Shown: positions 1 to 8,109, counted from the first letter of the stretch. The stretch is DNA of 64,000 nt from Aquabacterium sp. CECT 9606 (GCF_918741295.1 NZ_CAKKNB010000003.1:434001-498000); one strand, 5' to 3'. Notes: generated by a model not told the origin, from the letters alone. A program made the numbers and translations.

Positions 1-134
1 GCGATCGTGGCAGCTACGCCTTCAGCGCGATCAAGAACGACGTGCTGAGCGAGTTCGGCGAAGCACCTCGCGAAGAGGCGCCGGATTCAAGGCCGTGGGT
101 GGATCCTCAAAGCGAGTGGCGCTACGCATGGTGA
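1..134 (+). CDS. C-terminal tail of an unidentified protein (5' end outside window)
   Basis: An open frame enters from the left edge (first complete codon at position 3) and ends at TGA 132-134, giving 43 residues that finish with SEWRYAW. The tail is charged and proline-containing, and I recognise no family. It converges on the sigma-54 activator gene, and a perfect hairpin lies just after the stop. The codon choice resembles neighbouring genes, so it is probably the real end of a gene, but its function cannot be read from this fragment. Confidence 0.5.
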   Translation, partial: DRGSYAFSAIKNDVLSEFGEAPREEAPDSRPWVDPQSEWRYAW

Positions 135-141
135 TGCAGGT

Positions 142-164
142 GACCTGGCCACTCAGGCCAGGTC
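142..164. terminator. Hairpin between convergent genes
   Basis: A perfect 9-bp stem (142-150 with 156-164) and a 5-nt loop sit between the stop of the left-edge gene and the stop of the sigma-54 activator, which lies in the loop. Neither side has a clear T-run, so it may be a weak bidirectional terminator or simply an RNA-stabilising hairpin. Confidence 0.4.
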
Positions 165-1340
165 GGGCATCTCGGTCGGCTCATGGGCCGGGATCGGCTC
201 GTCATCCTGAACACCGAGCAGGCCATGGCGTTTGAGGTGCGTGCGCAACATGTTGCGCGTGATGCCCAATACCCGCGCGGTGCGAACCTGGTTCTGGTGG
301 CAAAAATCGTAGGCCGCATGGATCAAGGCCGATTCGGTCTTGTCGAACAGATCGGTCTGCCCGCTGGCCAGCAGCTCTCGCCAGGCACTGACCAATGAAT
401 CCATTGGCGTTGACTTGACGGTGCCTTGGTGATCAGGCGCGGTGCCTGCATCAATCGACGGCTCGCCAGCGGTGGCTTCTGAAAGAGCCGTGGGCGCTGT
501 TGGCGCCACCGGTTGAACAGGGGATGAACTGCTGCGGGACAGCGGCACCAGCTTGAGGTCTTCGACTTCGATGACTTCATCGCGGCAGACGATGAGCGCG
601 AAGTGAATGACGTTTTCAAGCTCGCGGATGTTGCCTGGCCACGAGTAGCTCAACAAGGCCGCTTGAGACGCCGGGCTCAACTGCACTTGCTCCATGCCCA
701 GCCGGCTTTGGTAACCCAAGATGAAGTGGCGGGCCAGTGGCAGGATGTCGGCGGGACGCTCGCGCAGCGGTGGCAGGCGCACGCCCGCCACGCTCAAACG
801 GTAGTACAGGTCGGCGCGAAAGTGCTGCGCCTCCACAGCGCGGGCCAGGTCGATGTTGGTGGCGGCCACGAGCCGAACATCGAGCGCAATGCCACGCCTG
901 GAGCCCAGCCTCACCACCTGCCGTTCCTGCAAAACCCGCAGCAGCTTCACTTGCAAGGCCAAGGGCAAATCCCCGATTTCGTCCAGGAACAAGGTGCCGC
1001 CATTGGCCGCTTCGAACCAGCCTGCACGGGCTTGCGACGCGCCGGTGAAGGCACCAGATTCATGACCGAACAACTCGGCGTCGATCAGGGTCTCGCTGAA
1101 GGCGCCGCAATTCACTGCCACGAAGGGCCCCCTGCGGCCACTGGTGGTATGGATGTGGCGGGCAATCAGTTCCTTGCCTGTCCCGGTTTCGCCGATGACC
1201 AGCACCGTGGCATCACTGCGGGCAATGCGCTCGACATGGCTGAGCAATGCCAGGGAACCTGGGTCGTGAAACACGAGTGCCTTGGCCCGGATGGACAAGG
1301 GAGCGGCGTGCGAATCAGGCAAGGTGAGAACTTTTTCCAC
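153..1340 (-). CDS. Sigma-54-dependent activator (AAA+ plus Fis-type HTH), no sensory domain
   Basis: This 395-residue bacterial enhancer-binding protein would remodel the RNA polymerase-sigma-54 closed complex using ATP. Visible elements are Walker A GETGTGKE (about 50-57), the sigma-54 contact loop GAFTGA (96-101), Walker B GGTLFLDE (114-121) and a Fis-type helix-turn-helix near 348-373. There is no N-terminal receiver, PAS or GAF domain; the AAA+ module starts about 25 residues in, as in SfnR-like activators. A variable Ser/Pro/Ala-rich linker of about 75 residues separates AAA+ and HTH. The start is GTG at 1340, the longest possible, with no strong ribosome site. Two sigma-54 promoter-like elements lie about 1.4-1.7 kb upstream in the same neighbourhood, so it probably controls the flanking redox genes. 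The ligand is unknown. Confidence 0.9.
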   Translation of the reverse strand: MEKVLTLPDSHAAPLSIRAKALVFHDPGSLALLSHVERIARSDATVLVIGETGTGKELIARHIHTTSGRRGPFVAVNCGAFSETLIDAELFGHESGAFTGASQARAGWFEAANGGTLFLDEIGDLPLALQVKLLRVLQERQVVRLGSRRGIALDVRLVAATNIDLARAVEAQHFRADLYYRLSVAGVRLPPLRERPADILPLARHFILGYQSRLGMEQVQLSPASQAALLSYSWPGNIRELENVIHFALIVCRDEVIEVEDLKLVPLSRSSSSPVQPVAPTAPTALSEATAGEPSIDAGTAPDHQGTVKSTPMDSLVSAWRELLASGQTDLFDKTESALIHAAYDFCHQNQVRTARVLGITRNMLRTHLKRHGLLGVQDDEPIPAHEPTEMPDLA

Positions 1341-1441
1341 GGGGGCATCAAATGTCAGTGAGAGGCCGACACCGTAAATCCTCCAAGCCCAACCGTGAAC
1401 TTCTATTTTTGACAGCGCTTATGAACGCATCACATATGGAC

Positions 1442-2206
1442 TCACCAACCAGCATTGGCGTTGGTGGGCGCCACCGGTAGCGGCGCGGGCTTCTTGAAAG
1501 GCTGGCCACTGGCCACATACACGGCCGCCAGTGCGATGACCAGGGACAGCATCAAAGCCACCGGCCCGCCCTTGCTGGCCGATTGGCCCGCGGGCACGTC
1601 TTTCCACCCGGTCACCATGGGCTTGACCAGATTGTCTTTTTTAAACCGCACGTAAAAGAAGATGGCCACGATGTGCAGCGCCAGCAGTATCAGCAGCCCA
1701 TTGGCCAACTGGCGGTGCAAGCCGGTCAACCTGGCCGCCAGGGTTTCATCGATCAGCACATTGAGCGGCCCGGTGAAGGCGATATCGTCGTTGGTGAACA
1801 GGCCGGTGGAGGCCTGCACGGCCAACAGGCCCAGCAAGGCCAGCACCGAGAACGCGCCCAATGGGTTGTGCCCCACGCCTTGCCACCGGCCTTTCAGGTA
1901 AGCCACGATCTTTGAGGGCGTGGGCACAAAGCTCAGGAAGCGCGCGTGGGTGGACCCCACGAAGCCCCAGACGATCCGGAAGGTGACCAGGCCCACGATG
2001 GTCAAGCCCGCCTTGCCATGAATTTCCATCCAGGCGCCACCCAGCTTGCCGGTGATGACGGCCACGCAGACCGCCGCCACCAAGGACCAATGGAAGATCC
2101 GCGTGGGCAGATCCCAAAGGCGGATGCGCGTCAATACCGGGCCTGTCTCAAAACCGACCTGGGCTTCATCGTTGTGGGCAACTTCAATGGCTTCTTGGAA
2201 ATTCAT
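1442..2206 (-). CDS. Cytochrome b561-type di-haem membrane protein
   Basis: The 254-residue product fits the bacterial cytochrome b561/Ni-Fe hydrogenase b-subunit-like family, which carries electrons between the quinone pool and periplasmic c-type partners. An RLWDLPTRIFHWSL segment opens the first membrane helix, as is typical, and further helices carry candidate haem histidines (HGKAG, GLHRQL, ALHIV). Four to five membrane segments are visible, plus a last helix near the C-terminus. I chose ATG 2206 because a GACGAGG ribosome site precedes it; a longer frame would run into the rhodanese gene. It follows that gene by 34 bp, so the two probably share the sigma-54 promoter at 2763-2778. It may be the membrane electron entry point for the periplasmic cytochromes encoded divergently. 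Confidence 0.82.
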   Translation of the reverse strand: MNFQEAIEVAHNDEAQVGFETGPVLTRIRLWDLPTRIFHWSLVAAVCVAVITGKLGGAWMEIHGKAGLTIVGLVTFRIVWGFVGSTHARFLSFVPTPSKIVAYLKGRWQGVGHNPLGAFSVLALLGLLAVQASTGLFTNDDIAFTGPLNVLIDETLAARLTGLHRQLANGLLILLALHIVAIFFYVRFKKDNLVKPMVTGWKDVPAGQSASKGGPVALMLSLVIALAAVYVASGQPFKKPAPLPVAPTNANAGW

Positions 2207-2240
2207 GGCTTGGCCTCGTCTTGCTTGAACGTCCAGCGGA

Positions 2241-2714
2241 TCAGGGTGCCGATGCGGCAGCGGCCACCTTGGGCGGCGGCGTGATCCGCGCCACCGTGCC
2301 ACCCTGCTCTTCGTAATCCAGACTGCCGGTGGCACCCGCCACCTTGAAGCCCTTGGTGCTCAGGATGTCGCCCACGGCGCCAGCACGATGGGCCCGGTTG
2401 GACACCAGGATGATCTGGCGGTCCTTGGGGATGAAGCCCAGGTTGCTTTCAACATCTTTGACCTGCACGCTCAGGAACACCGGAAAGCTGCCCTTGCTGA
2501 TGAGTTCATCGGGACGGCGCACATCAATGACCACCACCTTCTTGGGCTGAGCCAGCAAGGCATCGACCTGGGCGCGGTTCAGCTGCTTGGTCTTGTAGGT
2601 CCATGGCGGCGCGACATAGGCGCCGGCCGGTGCGACGGGTGCGGTTTGCTGGGCCAGCGCGACAGAAGAAGCAGCCGCCAGTGCAAATGCCAGGATATTC
2701 GTTGAAAACCTCAT
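2241..2714 (-). CDS. Periplasmic rhodanese-like protein lacking the catalytic Cys
   Basis: The 157-residue protein has a signal peptide (cleavage after about residue 21, VALAQ) and one rhodanese domain, with VVVIDVRRPDE near residues 60-70 as the CH2A-like motif. At the active-site loop the usual Cys is replaced: the sequence reads LVSNRAHRAG, with Ser105 where the persulfide-forming Cys should be. No other Cys is visible, so sulfurtransferase activity is unlikely; a binding or structural role is more plausible. The C-terminal tail is proline/alanine-rich. It is first in a probable two-gene unit with the cytochrome b561 and has a -24/-12 element about 50 bp upstream. Confidence 0.8.
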   Translation of the reverse strand: MRFSTNILAFALAAASSVALAQQTAPVAPAGAYVAPPWTYKTKQLNRAQVDALLAQPKKVVVIDVRRPDELISKGSFPVFLSVQVKDVESNLGFIPKDRQIILVSNRAHRAGAVGDILSTKGFKVAGATGSLDYEEQGGTVARITPPPKVAAAASAP

Positions 2715-2762
2715 GAGCTCATTACCTTTTGATTGATTTTGGGTGATTGGTTATTCGAATAT

Positions 2763-2778
2763 TGCAGCAATCGTGCCA
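2763..2778 (-). promoter_or_regulatory. Sigma-54 -24/-12 element driving rhodanese-b561
   Basis: Read on the - strand the site is TGGCACGATTGCTGCA. It has GG and GC exactly 10 nt apart and matches the consensus TGGCACG-N4-TTGCA except for one base. The predicted start is near 2752, about 38 nt before the rhodanese ATG. A sigma-54 activator is encoded further along the same strand. Confidence 0.72.
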
Positions 2779-2814
2779 ATTATGGATGCCACGACGGCTT
2801 CATGCCGAGGATAA

Positions 2815-2827
2815 CAATCGGTTGATT
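2815..2827 (-). promoter_or_regulatory. IHF-consensus site
   Basis: The - strand reads AATCAACCGATTG, an exact match to WATCAANNNNTTR. It lies about 40-50 bp upstream of the - strand sigma-54 element, where IHF commonly bends DNA to bring the activator to the polymerase. An AT-rich match can arise by chance, so the call leans on position. Confidence 0.45.
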
Positions 2828-2828
2828 T

Positions 2829-2844
2829 ATCACCATCTTGTGAT
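2829..2844. promoter_or_regulatory. Inverted repeat, possible activator-binding site
   Basis: ATCAC and GTGAT arms of 5 bp are separated by 6 bp. The site lies about 85 bp upstream of the predicted rhodanese transcript start and about 220 bp upstream of the divergent one, within the usual range for enhancer sites of sigma-54 activators. Only one copy was seen, so it is tentative. Confidence 0.3.
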
Positions 2845-3034
2845 GAATATCGAACAAACCTTGCCTAAGGCGCAACAGTGTTCAAAAGCAAACAATGCCT
2901 GTGCTGCAGAGGCAAACGCGGGGGTGCTGAGAAATGATCAAGTGGAATTCAAATATGCATATTAATCAATTTAATAAGCATGCAAATCAATGACTTAGGC
3001 CATTTAGCAAGGCTTTCAAGTCCAATTTAAATAC

Positions 3035-3050
3035 TGGCGCGGTAGTTGCT
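3035..3050 (+). promoter_or_regulatory. Sigma-54 -24/-12 element driving the DUF1549/DUF1553 series
   Basis: TGGCGCGGTAGTTGCT has GG (3036-3037) and GC (3048-3049) exactly 10 nt apart and a TTGCT -12 half. The predicted start is near 3061, leaving a short leader before the GTG start at 3099. It points opposite to the element at 2763-2778. Confidence 0.72.
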
Positions 3051-3098
3051 AACGGATGGCTTACTTTTAAAAATTCTTTGTTTCCTGGAGCCAAGTCA

Positions 3099-5423
3099 GT
3101 GAAGAAGACTTTATACCTCGCCATATTGCTGGGCGTTTCAGCCCTTGCAGCCAACGCGGCCGACGATGACAAATCAAAACCTGCGAAAGCGTGGTCGGCC
3201 TACCAGCCGGTGAAAGATCCCGCCATCCCTGCGGTCAAGCAAAAGGCCTGGGTTCGCAACCCCATCGATGCCTTCGTGCTGGCGCCCATCGAGGCCAAAG
3301 GGCTGAAGCCCTCGCCCGAGGCTGATCGTGCCACCTTCATCCGCCGCGCCACGCTGGATGCCTGGGGCCTGCTGCCCACTCCGGAAGAGATCAAGGCCTT
3401 TGTCAACGACAAGTCCTCCAATGCCCACGAGAAGCTGGTTGACCGTCTGTTGGCCTCTCACCATTTTGGCGAGCGCCAGGCGCGCCGCTGGCTGGACTTG
3501 GCGCGCTACGCCGACAGCTCTGGCTTCCAGAACGACAACACACGCCCCAACAATTGGCGCTACCGCGACTACGTCATCAACGCCTTCAACAGCGACAAGC
3601 CCTTCAACCGCTTCATCCAGGAGCAGGTCGCGGGTGATGAGTTGTGGCCCGACAACCAGGAGGCGCGCATCGCCACCGGCTACCTGGCCGGCTACCCCGA
3701 CAACGCCAACTCGCGCGACCTGGTGCAGCGCAAGTACCAGATCGAAACCGACATGACCGACCTGGTGGGCGAGACCTTCCTGTCGGCCACCATCGGCTGC
3801 GCACGCTGCCACAACCACAAGCAGGACCGCGTCAGCCAGAAGGAATACTTCCAGCTGCAGGCTTTCTTCGCCAACACGGCCTTCAACGAGAAGACACCAT
3901 TGGCCAAGGGCACGGAGACCGAGTTCGACAAGGAATACCAGCGCCAGCAGGCCATCTACCAAGACGCCACCAAGGACATCCGCGCCAAGCAGAAAGCCAT
4001 ACTGGACACGGTGCGTGAAGCCGGCCGCCAGTACTACAACGAGCGTTATCTCACCGACAGCCGCGATGCCATCTTCAAGCCCGAAGCCGAGTGGACAGCG
4101 CTGGACAAGTGGGTGAACTGGCGCAAGCAAGCCGTCGCCTCCGACAACGAAATCGTCAGCTACCTCAAGAACACGGCCGAGGAGAAAGAACGCGCCGACC
4201 ACAACCCCGACAACGTCGAAAAGTGGAAGCAGTACCAGGCCTTAACCGAACAGCTCAAGCAGTTCGACAAGCTCAAGCCTGCCAAGGGCTCGGCACAGTT
4301 GACCGCTGCGTTCGAGCTGACAAACACGGACGTGCCGCCCACCCATGTGCGATTCGGTGGCATCCACGAACGCCCGCTTGAGGCTGTCGAGCCTGGCATC
4401 CCCGCGCTGTGGGGTGGCAAGGACGCCAAGCTGACCATCACGCCGACCGACAAATCATCCGGCCGCCGCACGGCCTTGGCCAAATGGCTGAGCAGTGACA
4501 GCAACCCACTGACAGCCCGCGTGTACGCCAACCGCGTCTGGTCGCAGTATTTTGACAAGGGCATCATCAGCACCGTGGCGGACTTCGGCCGTGCCGGCCA
4601 AAAGCCCACCAACCCCGAGTTGCTGGACCACCTGGCCAGCGATTTTGTGGCCGATGGCTGGAGCGTCAAGAAGCTGCACCGCGAGATCATGTTGTCGTCA
4701 ACGTACCGCCAGGCTTCGAACGAACGCGCGGATGTGTTGAAGGTGGACCCAGAGAACAAGCTGCTGGCCGTCTATCCGCGCAAGCGCATGGAAGCCGAGG
4801 TGATCCGCGACTCGCTGCTGTATGCATCGGGCCTGTTGGTCGACAAGGTGGGGGGCCCTTCGGTGTTCCCGCCGATCCTCCACAGTGGCGATGGGGTGGG
4901 CAAATCCCGCGACTTTGCCGGCAACCGTGCCTGGGCCGTGTCGGAGAACAAGGAAGACTGGTACCGCCGCAGCATCTACGTGTTCACGCGCCGCAGCTTC
5001 CCCTATCCGATCACGCAGAACTTCGACCCCGCGAACCCGAACAACCCGCACCACAAGCGTGACGTGACCACCACGCCGCTGCAGGCGCTGACCTTGTTCA
5101 ACAGCGAGATCGTCTTCGATTGGAGCCAGGCCCTGGCCGGCCGGGTGATCAACGAGGCGGGCCAGAACGAAGACGCCCAGCTGAACCGCGTCTACCAGAT
5201 CCTGTTCGCCCGCCTGCCCAACCCCACGGAACGCACTGTGCTGAAGACCTTCCTGGCCGAGCAGCAGATCGCGATCCGCAACAAGGCGGCGAGCGGCAAG
5301 TTCGAGGTGGCGGTGCCTGCCGGCATCAAGGACACCAAGGGCTTTGACCCGGTGCGCTCAGCGGCTTTCGTCGACCTGGTGCACGCCGTGGCGAACTCCA
5401 ACGACTTCGCTTACCGCTTCTAA
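3099..5423 (+). CDS. DUF1549/DUF1553 secreted protein with a CxxCH haem motif (Planctomycete-type cytochrome)
   Basis: The 774-residue product has a signal peptide (KKTLYLAILLGVSALAANAA), a DUF1549 (PSCyt2) region over roughly the first 250 residues and a DUF1553 region in the C-terminal half (RKRMEAEVIRDSLLYASG, TTPLQALTLFN). One CARCH motif at about 234-238 should bind haem c. The stretch between, about 280-400, is Lys/Glu/Gln-rich and looks helical. The separate cytochrome c domain that precedes DUF1549 in many Planctomycete proteins is absent. I chose GTG 3099 because TGGAG lies 8 nt upstream and the signal peptide then starts cleanly; TTG 3078 is less likely. It is followed by its usual partner, a DUF1501 protein. 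The biochemical role of this pair is not established; periplasmic electron transfer is an inference from the haem motif and neighbours. Confidence 0.85.
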   Translation: MKKTLYLAILLGVSALAANAADDDKSKPAKAWSAYQPVKDPAIPAVKQKAWVRNPIDAFVLAPIEAKGLKPSPEADRATFIRRATLDAWGLLPTPEEIKAFVNDKSSNAHEKLVDRLLASHHFGERQARRWLDLARYADSSGFQNDNTRPNNWRYRDYVINAFNSDKPFNRFIQEQVAGDELWPDNQEARIATGYLAGYPDNANSRDLVQRKYQIETDMTDLVGETFLSATIGCARCHNHKQDRVSQKEYFQLQAFFANTAFNEKTPLAKGTETEFDKEYQRQQAIYQDATKDIRAKQKAILDTVREAGRQYYNERYLTDSRDAIFKPEAEWTALDKWVNWRKQAVASDNEIVSYLKNTAEEKERADHNPDNVEKWKQYQALTEQLKQFDKLKPAKGSAQLTAAFELTNTDVPPTHVRFGGIHERPLEAVEPGIPALWGGKDAKLTITPTDKSSGRRTALAKWLSSDSNPLTARVYANRVWSQYFDKGIISTVADFGRAGQKPTNPELLDHLASDFVADGWSVKKLHREIMLSSTYRQASNERADVLKVDPENKLLAVYPRKRMEAEVIRDSLLYASGLLVDKVGGPSVFPPILHSGDGVGKSRDFAGNRAWAVSENKEDWYRRSIYVFTRRSFPYPITQNFDPANPNNPHHKRDVTTTPLQALTLFNSEIVFDWSQALAGRVINEAGQNEDAQLNRVYQILFARLPNPTERTVLKTFLAEQQIAIRNKAASGKFEVAVPAGIKDTKGFDPVRSAAFVDLVHAVANSNDFAYRF

Positions 5424-5460
5424 AAACAACCATTCACACACAAAGCAACAAGGATTCAAC

Positions 5461-6912
5461 ATGAGCAACGATCAACGCCGCGCCTTCCTTCGCAACGCCG
5501 GATTGGGCCTGGGTGGCGCCGCACTGGGCGGCTTCCTGCCTGGCATCGGCCACCTCAACGCGGCCTCTGCCGCTGAACTCATCGACCCGCTGGCCCCCAA
5601 GGGGACGCACTTTCCCGCCAAGATCAAGTCCGTGATCTGGCTGCATCAGAACGGCGCCCCTTCCACGCTGGACTTGTACGACTACAAGCCCACGCTGCAA
5701 AAGCTGGCCGGCCAGCCCGTGCCAGAGTCCTTCCTCAAAGGCATCAAGACCAGCACACAAGGGGGCGTGGGCAAGCTGTACGTGTCCAACCAGCGCACCT
5801 GGAAGCAATATGGGGAAAGCGGCGCCTGGTTCTCGAACCTGCTGCCCAACCTGGCGCAGCATGCCGACAAGCTGACCTTCATCAAATCGAGCACGACCGT
5901 GGGCGCCACCCACGACATTTCGATCCTGAAGCTCAACACCGGCGACCTGAACCCAGGCCGCCCTTCCCTGGGCGCCTGGATCAACTACGCGCTGGGCTCG
6001 GCCAACCCCGACCTGCCCTCTTACGTGGTGCTCTACAACGGCGACCGCGAACCCCAGGCCGGCTCGGTGAACTGGGCCGCGGGCTTCCTGCCCGCGGTGT
6101 ACCAGGGCACGGCGTTCCGCCCTGGCGATTCTCCGATCCTGTACCTCAACCGTCCTGAAGTGCGCAGCGCATTGCAGCAACGAACCTCGCTGGACTTGCT
6201 CAAGCGGCTGAACCTGATCGGCGCAGAGCACTACCCGCACGACACCGAACTGCGCGCCCGCCTGCAATCGTATGAACTGGCCGACCGCATGCAGGCTGCC
6301 GCCCCCGTGGCCGTGGACATCAGCAAGGAAACCGCCGCCACCAAAGAGCTGTACGGCTTGAACGACAAGATCAGCCAGAGCTACGGCGAAGTGCTGCTGC
6401 GTTCGCGCCGCCTGGTCGAGCGCGGCGTTCGATTCATCCAGGTGGTCTCCGGCTTCCCTGACGGCGTCGAATCCGATCGCCAAAGCTGGGACGCCCACAG
6501 CGAGCTGGACGAGAACCACGGCCTGATGGCCAAGATGGTGGACAAACCCATCGCCGGCCTGCTGCACGACCTGAAGGAACGGGGTCTGCTGGACACCACC
6601 CTGGTCGTGTGGACCTCGGAGTTCTCACGCACCTCATGGGGCGAAAGCGGCACGGGCCGCGACCACAACCCCTGGGGCTACACCCAATGGCTGGCGGGCG
6701 GTGGGCTCAAGGCGGGCTTGACCTATGGCGAGACCGACGACATCGGCCTGCAAGTGGCCGACAAAGACAAATCGGTGGACACCTACGACCTGCACGCCAC
6801 CGTGCTGCACCTGCTGGGCCTGGATCACCTGAAGACCACCTTCATCAACAACGGCCGCTCCGAGCGCCCGACGGTGGTGTACGGCAAGGTCATCAAGGAC
6901 ATCCTCGCCTGA
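5461..6912 (+). CDS. DUF1501 protein exported by Tat (alkaline-phosphatase-like fold)
   Basis: The 483-residue protein belongs to the DUF1501 family, related to the alkaline phosphatase/sulfatase superfamily. The N-terminus has a twin-arginine signal (QRRAFLRNAGLGLGGAALGG). Family landmarks include HQNGAPSTLDLYDYKP near the start, TSEFSRTSWGESGTGRDHNP in the C-terminal third and DLHATVLHLLGLDH near the end. ATG 5461 has an AAGGA site upstream; a longer in-frame reading would overlap the preceding gene. The gap to the DUF1549/DUF1553 gene is 37 bp, so the two are almost certainly co-transcribed and probably form a periplasmic pair. Tat export suggests folding, possibly with a cofactor, before export. 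The substrate is unknown. Confidence 0.87.
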   Translation: MSNDQRRAFLRNAGLGLGGAALGGFLPGIGHLNAASAAELIDPLAPKGTHFPAKIKSVIWLHQNGAPSTLDLYDYKPTLQKLAGQPVPESFLKGIKTSTQGGVGKLYVSNQRTWKQYGESGAWFSNLLPNLAQHADKLTFIKSSTTVGATHDISILKLNTGDLNPGRPSLGAWINYALGSANPDLPSYVVLYNGDREPQAGSVNWAAGFLPAVYQGTAFRPGDSPILYLNRPEVRSALQQRTSLDLLKRLNLIGAEHYPHDTELRARLQSYELADRMQAAAPVAVDISKETAATKELYGLNDKISQSYGEVLLRSRRLVERGVRFIQVVSGFPDGVESDRQSWDAHSELDENHGLMAKMVDKPIAGLLHDLKERGLLDTTLVVWTSEFSRTSWGESGTGRDHNPWGYTQWLAGGGLKAGLTYGETDDIGLQVADKDKSVDTYDLHATVLHLLGLDHLKTTFINNGRSERPTVVYGKVIKDILA

Positions 6913-6936
6913 CCTGCCAGCACAGCGCCCACTTTA

Positions 6937-6962
6937 GCCCGGAAGCACCAAGCCTTCCGGGC
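6937..6962 (+). terminator. Hairpin after the DUF1501 gene
   Basis: A perfect 9-bp stem (6937-6945 with 6954-6962) and an 8-nt loop are followed by the pyrimidine-rich CTTTCC. It may reduce read-through into the cytochrome genes, making the first two genes more highly expressed. There is no strong T-run. Confidence 0.5.
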
Positions 6963-7008
6963 CTTTCCGCCAATCCTTCATCCCTCGTCACCGAATTCGT
7001 CAAGCAGC

Positions 7009-7392
7009 ATGCGCAAGGTTTCACTGATTATTCTGGGATTTCTTCTGGTGCTGACCACCAGCGTCAAATCGGCCCAGGCCGAGTTGGACATGGACCTGAT
7101 GCAAGCCATTGAGGACACCAACAAGAGCCTGTCTTCCAACATCGCCATCAAGGATCAGAAAGCCAGCACCAGCGACGCCAAGGAGTTGGAACAGATGTTC
7201 TCCAAGGTGGAGACCTATTTTGTGGAGAAAGGCGATGCGCCAGACGCGGTGGACCTGGCCAAGAAGAGCAAGGAGCTGAGCTTGGAGATCGTCAAGTCCG
7301 TCACCGCGCAGGACTTTGACTCGGCCACCAATGCCGCCACCACCATTTCCCGCAATTGCAGGACTTGCCACACCTTCTACAAGAAGTCTTGA
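7009..7392 (+). CDS. Small periplasmic c-type cytochrome (cytochrome c'-like)
   Basis: The 127-residue protein has a signal peptide (to about residue 24) and a helical body rich in Lys, Glu and Ser. A single CRTCH haem motif at 117-121, six residues from the C-terminus, is followed by TFYKKS. A C-terminal CxxCH in a small helical protein is the layout of cytochrome c'/c556-type proteins. It ends 3 bp before the next cytochrome gene, so the two are in one transcript. Likely a soluble electron carrier or gas-binding haem protein; no more specific role can be read. Confidence 0.75.
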   Translation: MRKVSLIILGFLLVLTTSVKSAQAELDMDLMQAIEDTNKSLSSNIAIKDQKASTSDAKELEQMFSKVETYFVEKGDAPDAVDLAKKSKELSLEIVKSVTAQDFDSATNAATTISRNCRTCHTFYKKS

Positions 7393-7395
7393 CGA

Positions 7396-8067
7396 ATGCT
7401 GAACTCCAGGACAAGGCCCCTCATCGTGGCCACCAGCGCGCTGGCGTTCGTGGTGGTGGCCATGGCGGCTGAAGCGCGGCACGACAGCGCCGAGGCGATC
7501 GCCGATCGAAGTGGCGATGGCAACCCCGTGGCCGGCAAGGCGAAGTCCGAAGCAGGACGCTGCCAAAGCTGCCACGGCGTGACCGGCCATGGCGCGGCAC
7601 CCGAGTACCCCAAGCTGGCAGGCCAGTACGCCGACTACATCCTGAGCCAGGTGCGCAACTTTCAATCCGGGCAGCGCAAGCACCCCGTCATCCAGGCGTC
7701 ATCACCGGCCTTCAGCGAAAGCGATCTGGCTGACGTCGCGGCCTACTTTGCCAGCCAGAGCTCCATGACCGGCGGCGGCCAGCATGCGGCTGAATCACCC
7801 GTGACCAGCCTGTATGCCCGAGGCGACCTGAAACGAGACGTGCTGGCCTGTGCCAGCTGCCACGGCGAGAACGGCAAGAGCACCTTCAATGGTGCCGACA
7901 GCTATCCCGTGATCGGTGGGCAACAAGCAGCTTATGTGAAAGCACAGCTGCTGAGCATGCGGGCCGGCGCGCGCAAGAGTGGCTTGGGCGGCGTCATGAA
8001 CATCGTGGCCAAGTCGCTGAAGGACGAGGAAATCGAAGCCCTGTCGAACTACATCGCCGGCATGTGA
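7396..8067 (+). CDS. Di-haem cytochrome c (c4/c553-like)
   Basis: The 223-residue protein has an N-terminal export signal and two class-I cytochrome c domains with CQSCH at 56-60 and CASCH at 152-156. Each is preceded by a glycine/alanine-rich segment and followed by a PxLxGQ-type loop (YPKLAGQYADYI; YPVIGGQQAAYV), as in cytochrome c4. It would carry electrons in the periplasm, classically to terminal oxidases. It starts 3 bp after the preceding cytochrome gene. Maturation would need the Ccm system encoded at 12,346-18,941. Confidence 0.87.
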   Translation: MLNSRTRPLIVATSALAFVVVAMAAEARHDSAEAIADRSGDGNPVAGKAKSEAGRCQSCHGVTGHGAAPEYPKLAGQYADYILSQVRNFQSGQRKHPVIQASSPAFSESDLADVAAYFASQSSMTGGGQHAAESPVTSLYARGDLKRDVLACASCHGENGKSTFNGADSYPVIGGQQAAYVKAQLLSMRAGARKSGLGGVMNIVAKSLKDEEIEALSNYIAGM

Positions 8068-8109
8068 TGCCTGCTTGCCGAACCTTCCAACCGCAATAGG
8101 AATGCACCC

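Larger units (their letters stand above)
2715..3098. other. Divergent control region, AT-rich, no gene
   Basis: This 384-bp gap is clearly AT-richer than its surroundings and separates the rhodanese gene (-) from the DUF1549/DUF1553 gene (+). It contains two sigma-54-like elements pointing outward, an IHF-consensus match, an ATCAC-N6-GTGAT inverted repeat and a 12-bp palindrome (AATATGCATATT, 2952-2963). The only short open frame (2747-2965) has no ribosome site or recognisable protein and begins inside the - strand promoter. Confidence 0.7.

Noticed and set aside
2207..2335. N-terminal extension of the cytochrome b561
   Set aside because: The added residues are basic, unlike the family, overlap the rhodanese gene and would bypass a good ribosome site before ATG 2206.
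2747..2965. Short open frame (72 residues) in the divergent control region
   Set aside because: It starts within the - strand sigma-54 element, has no ribosome site and no recognisable protein features.
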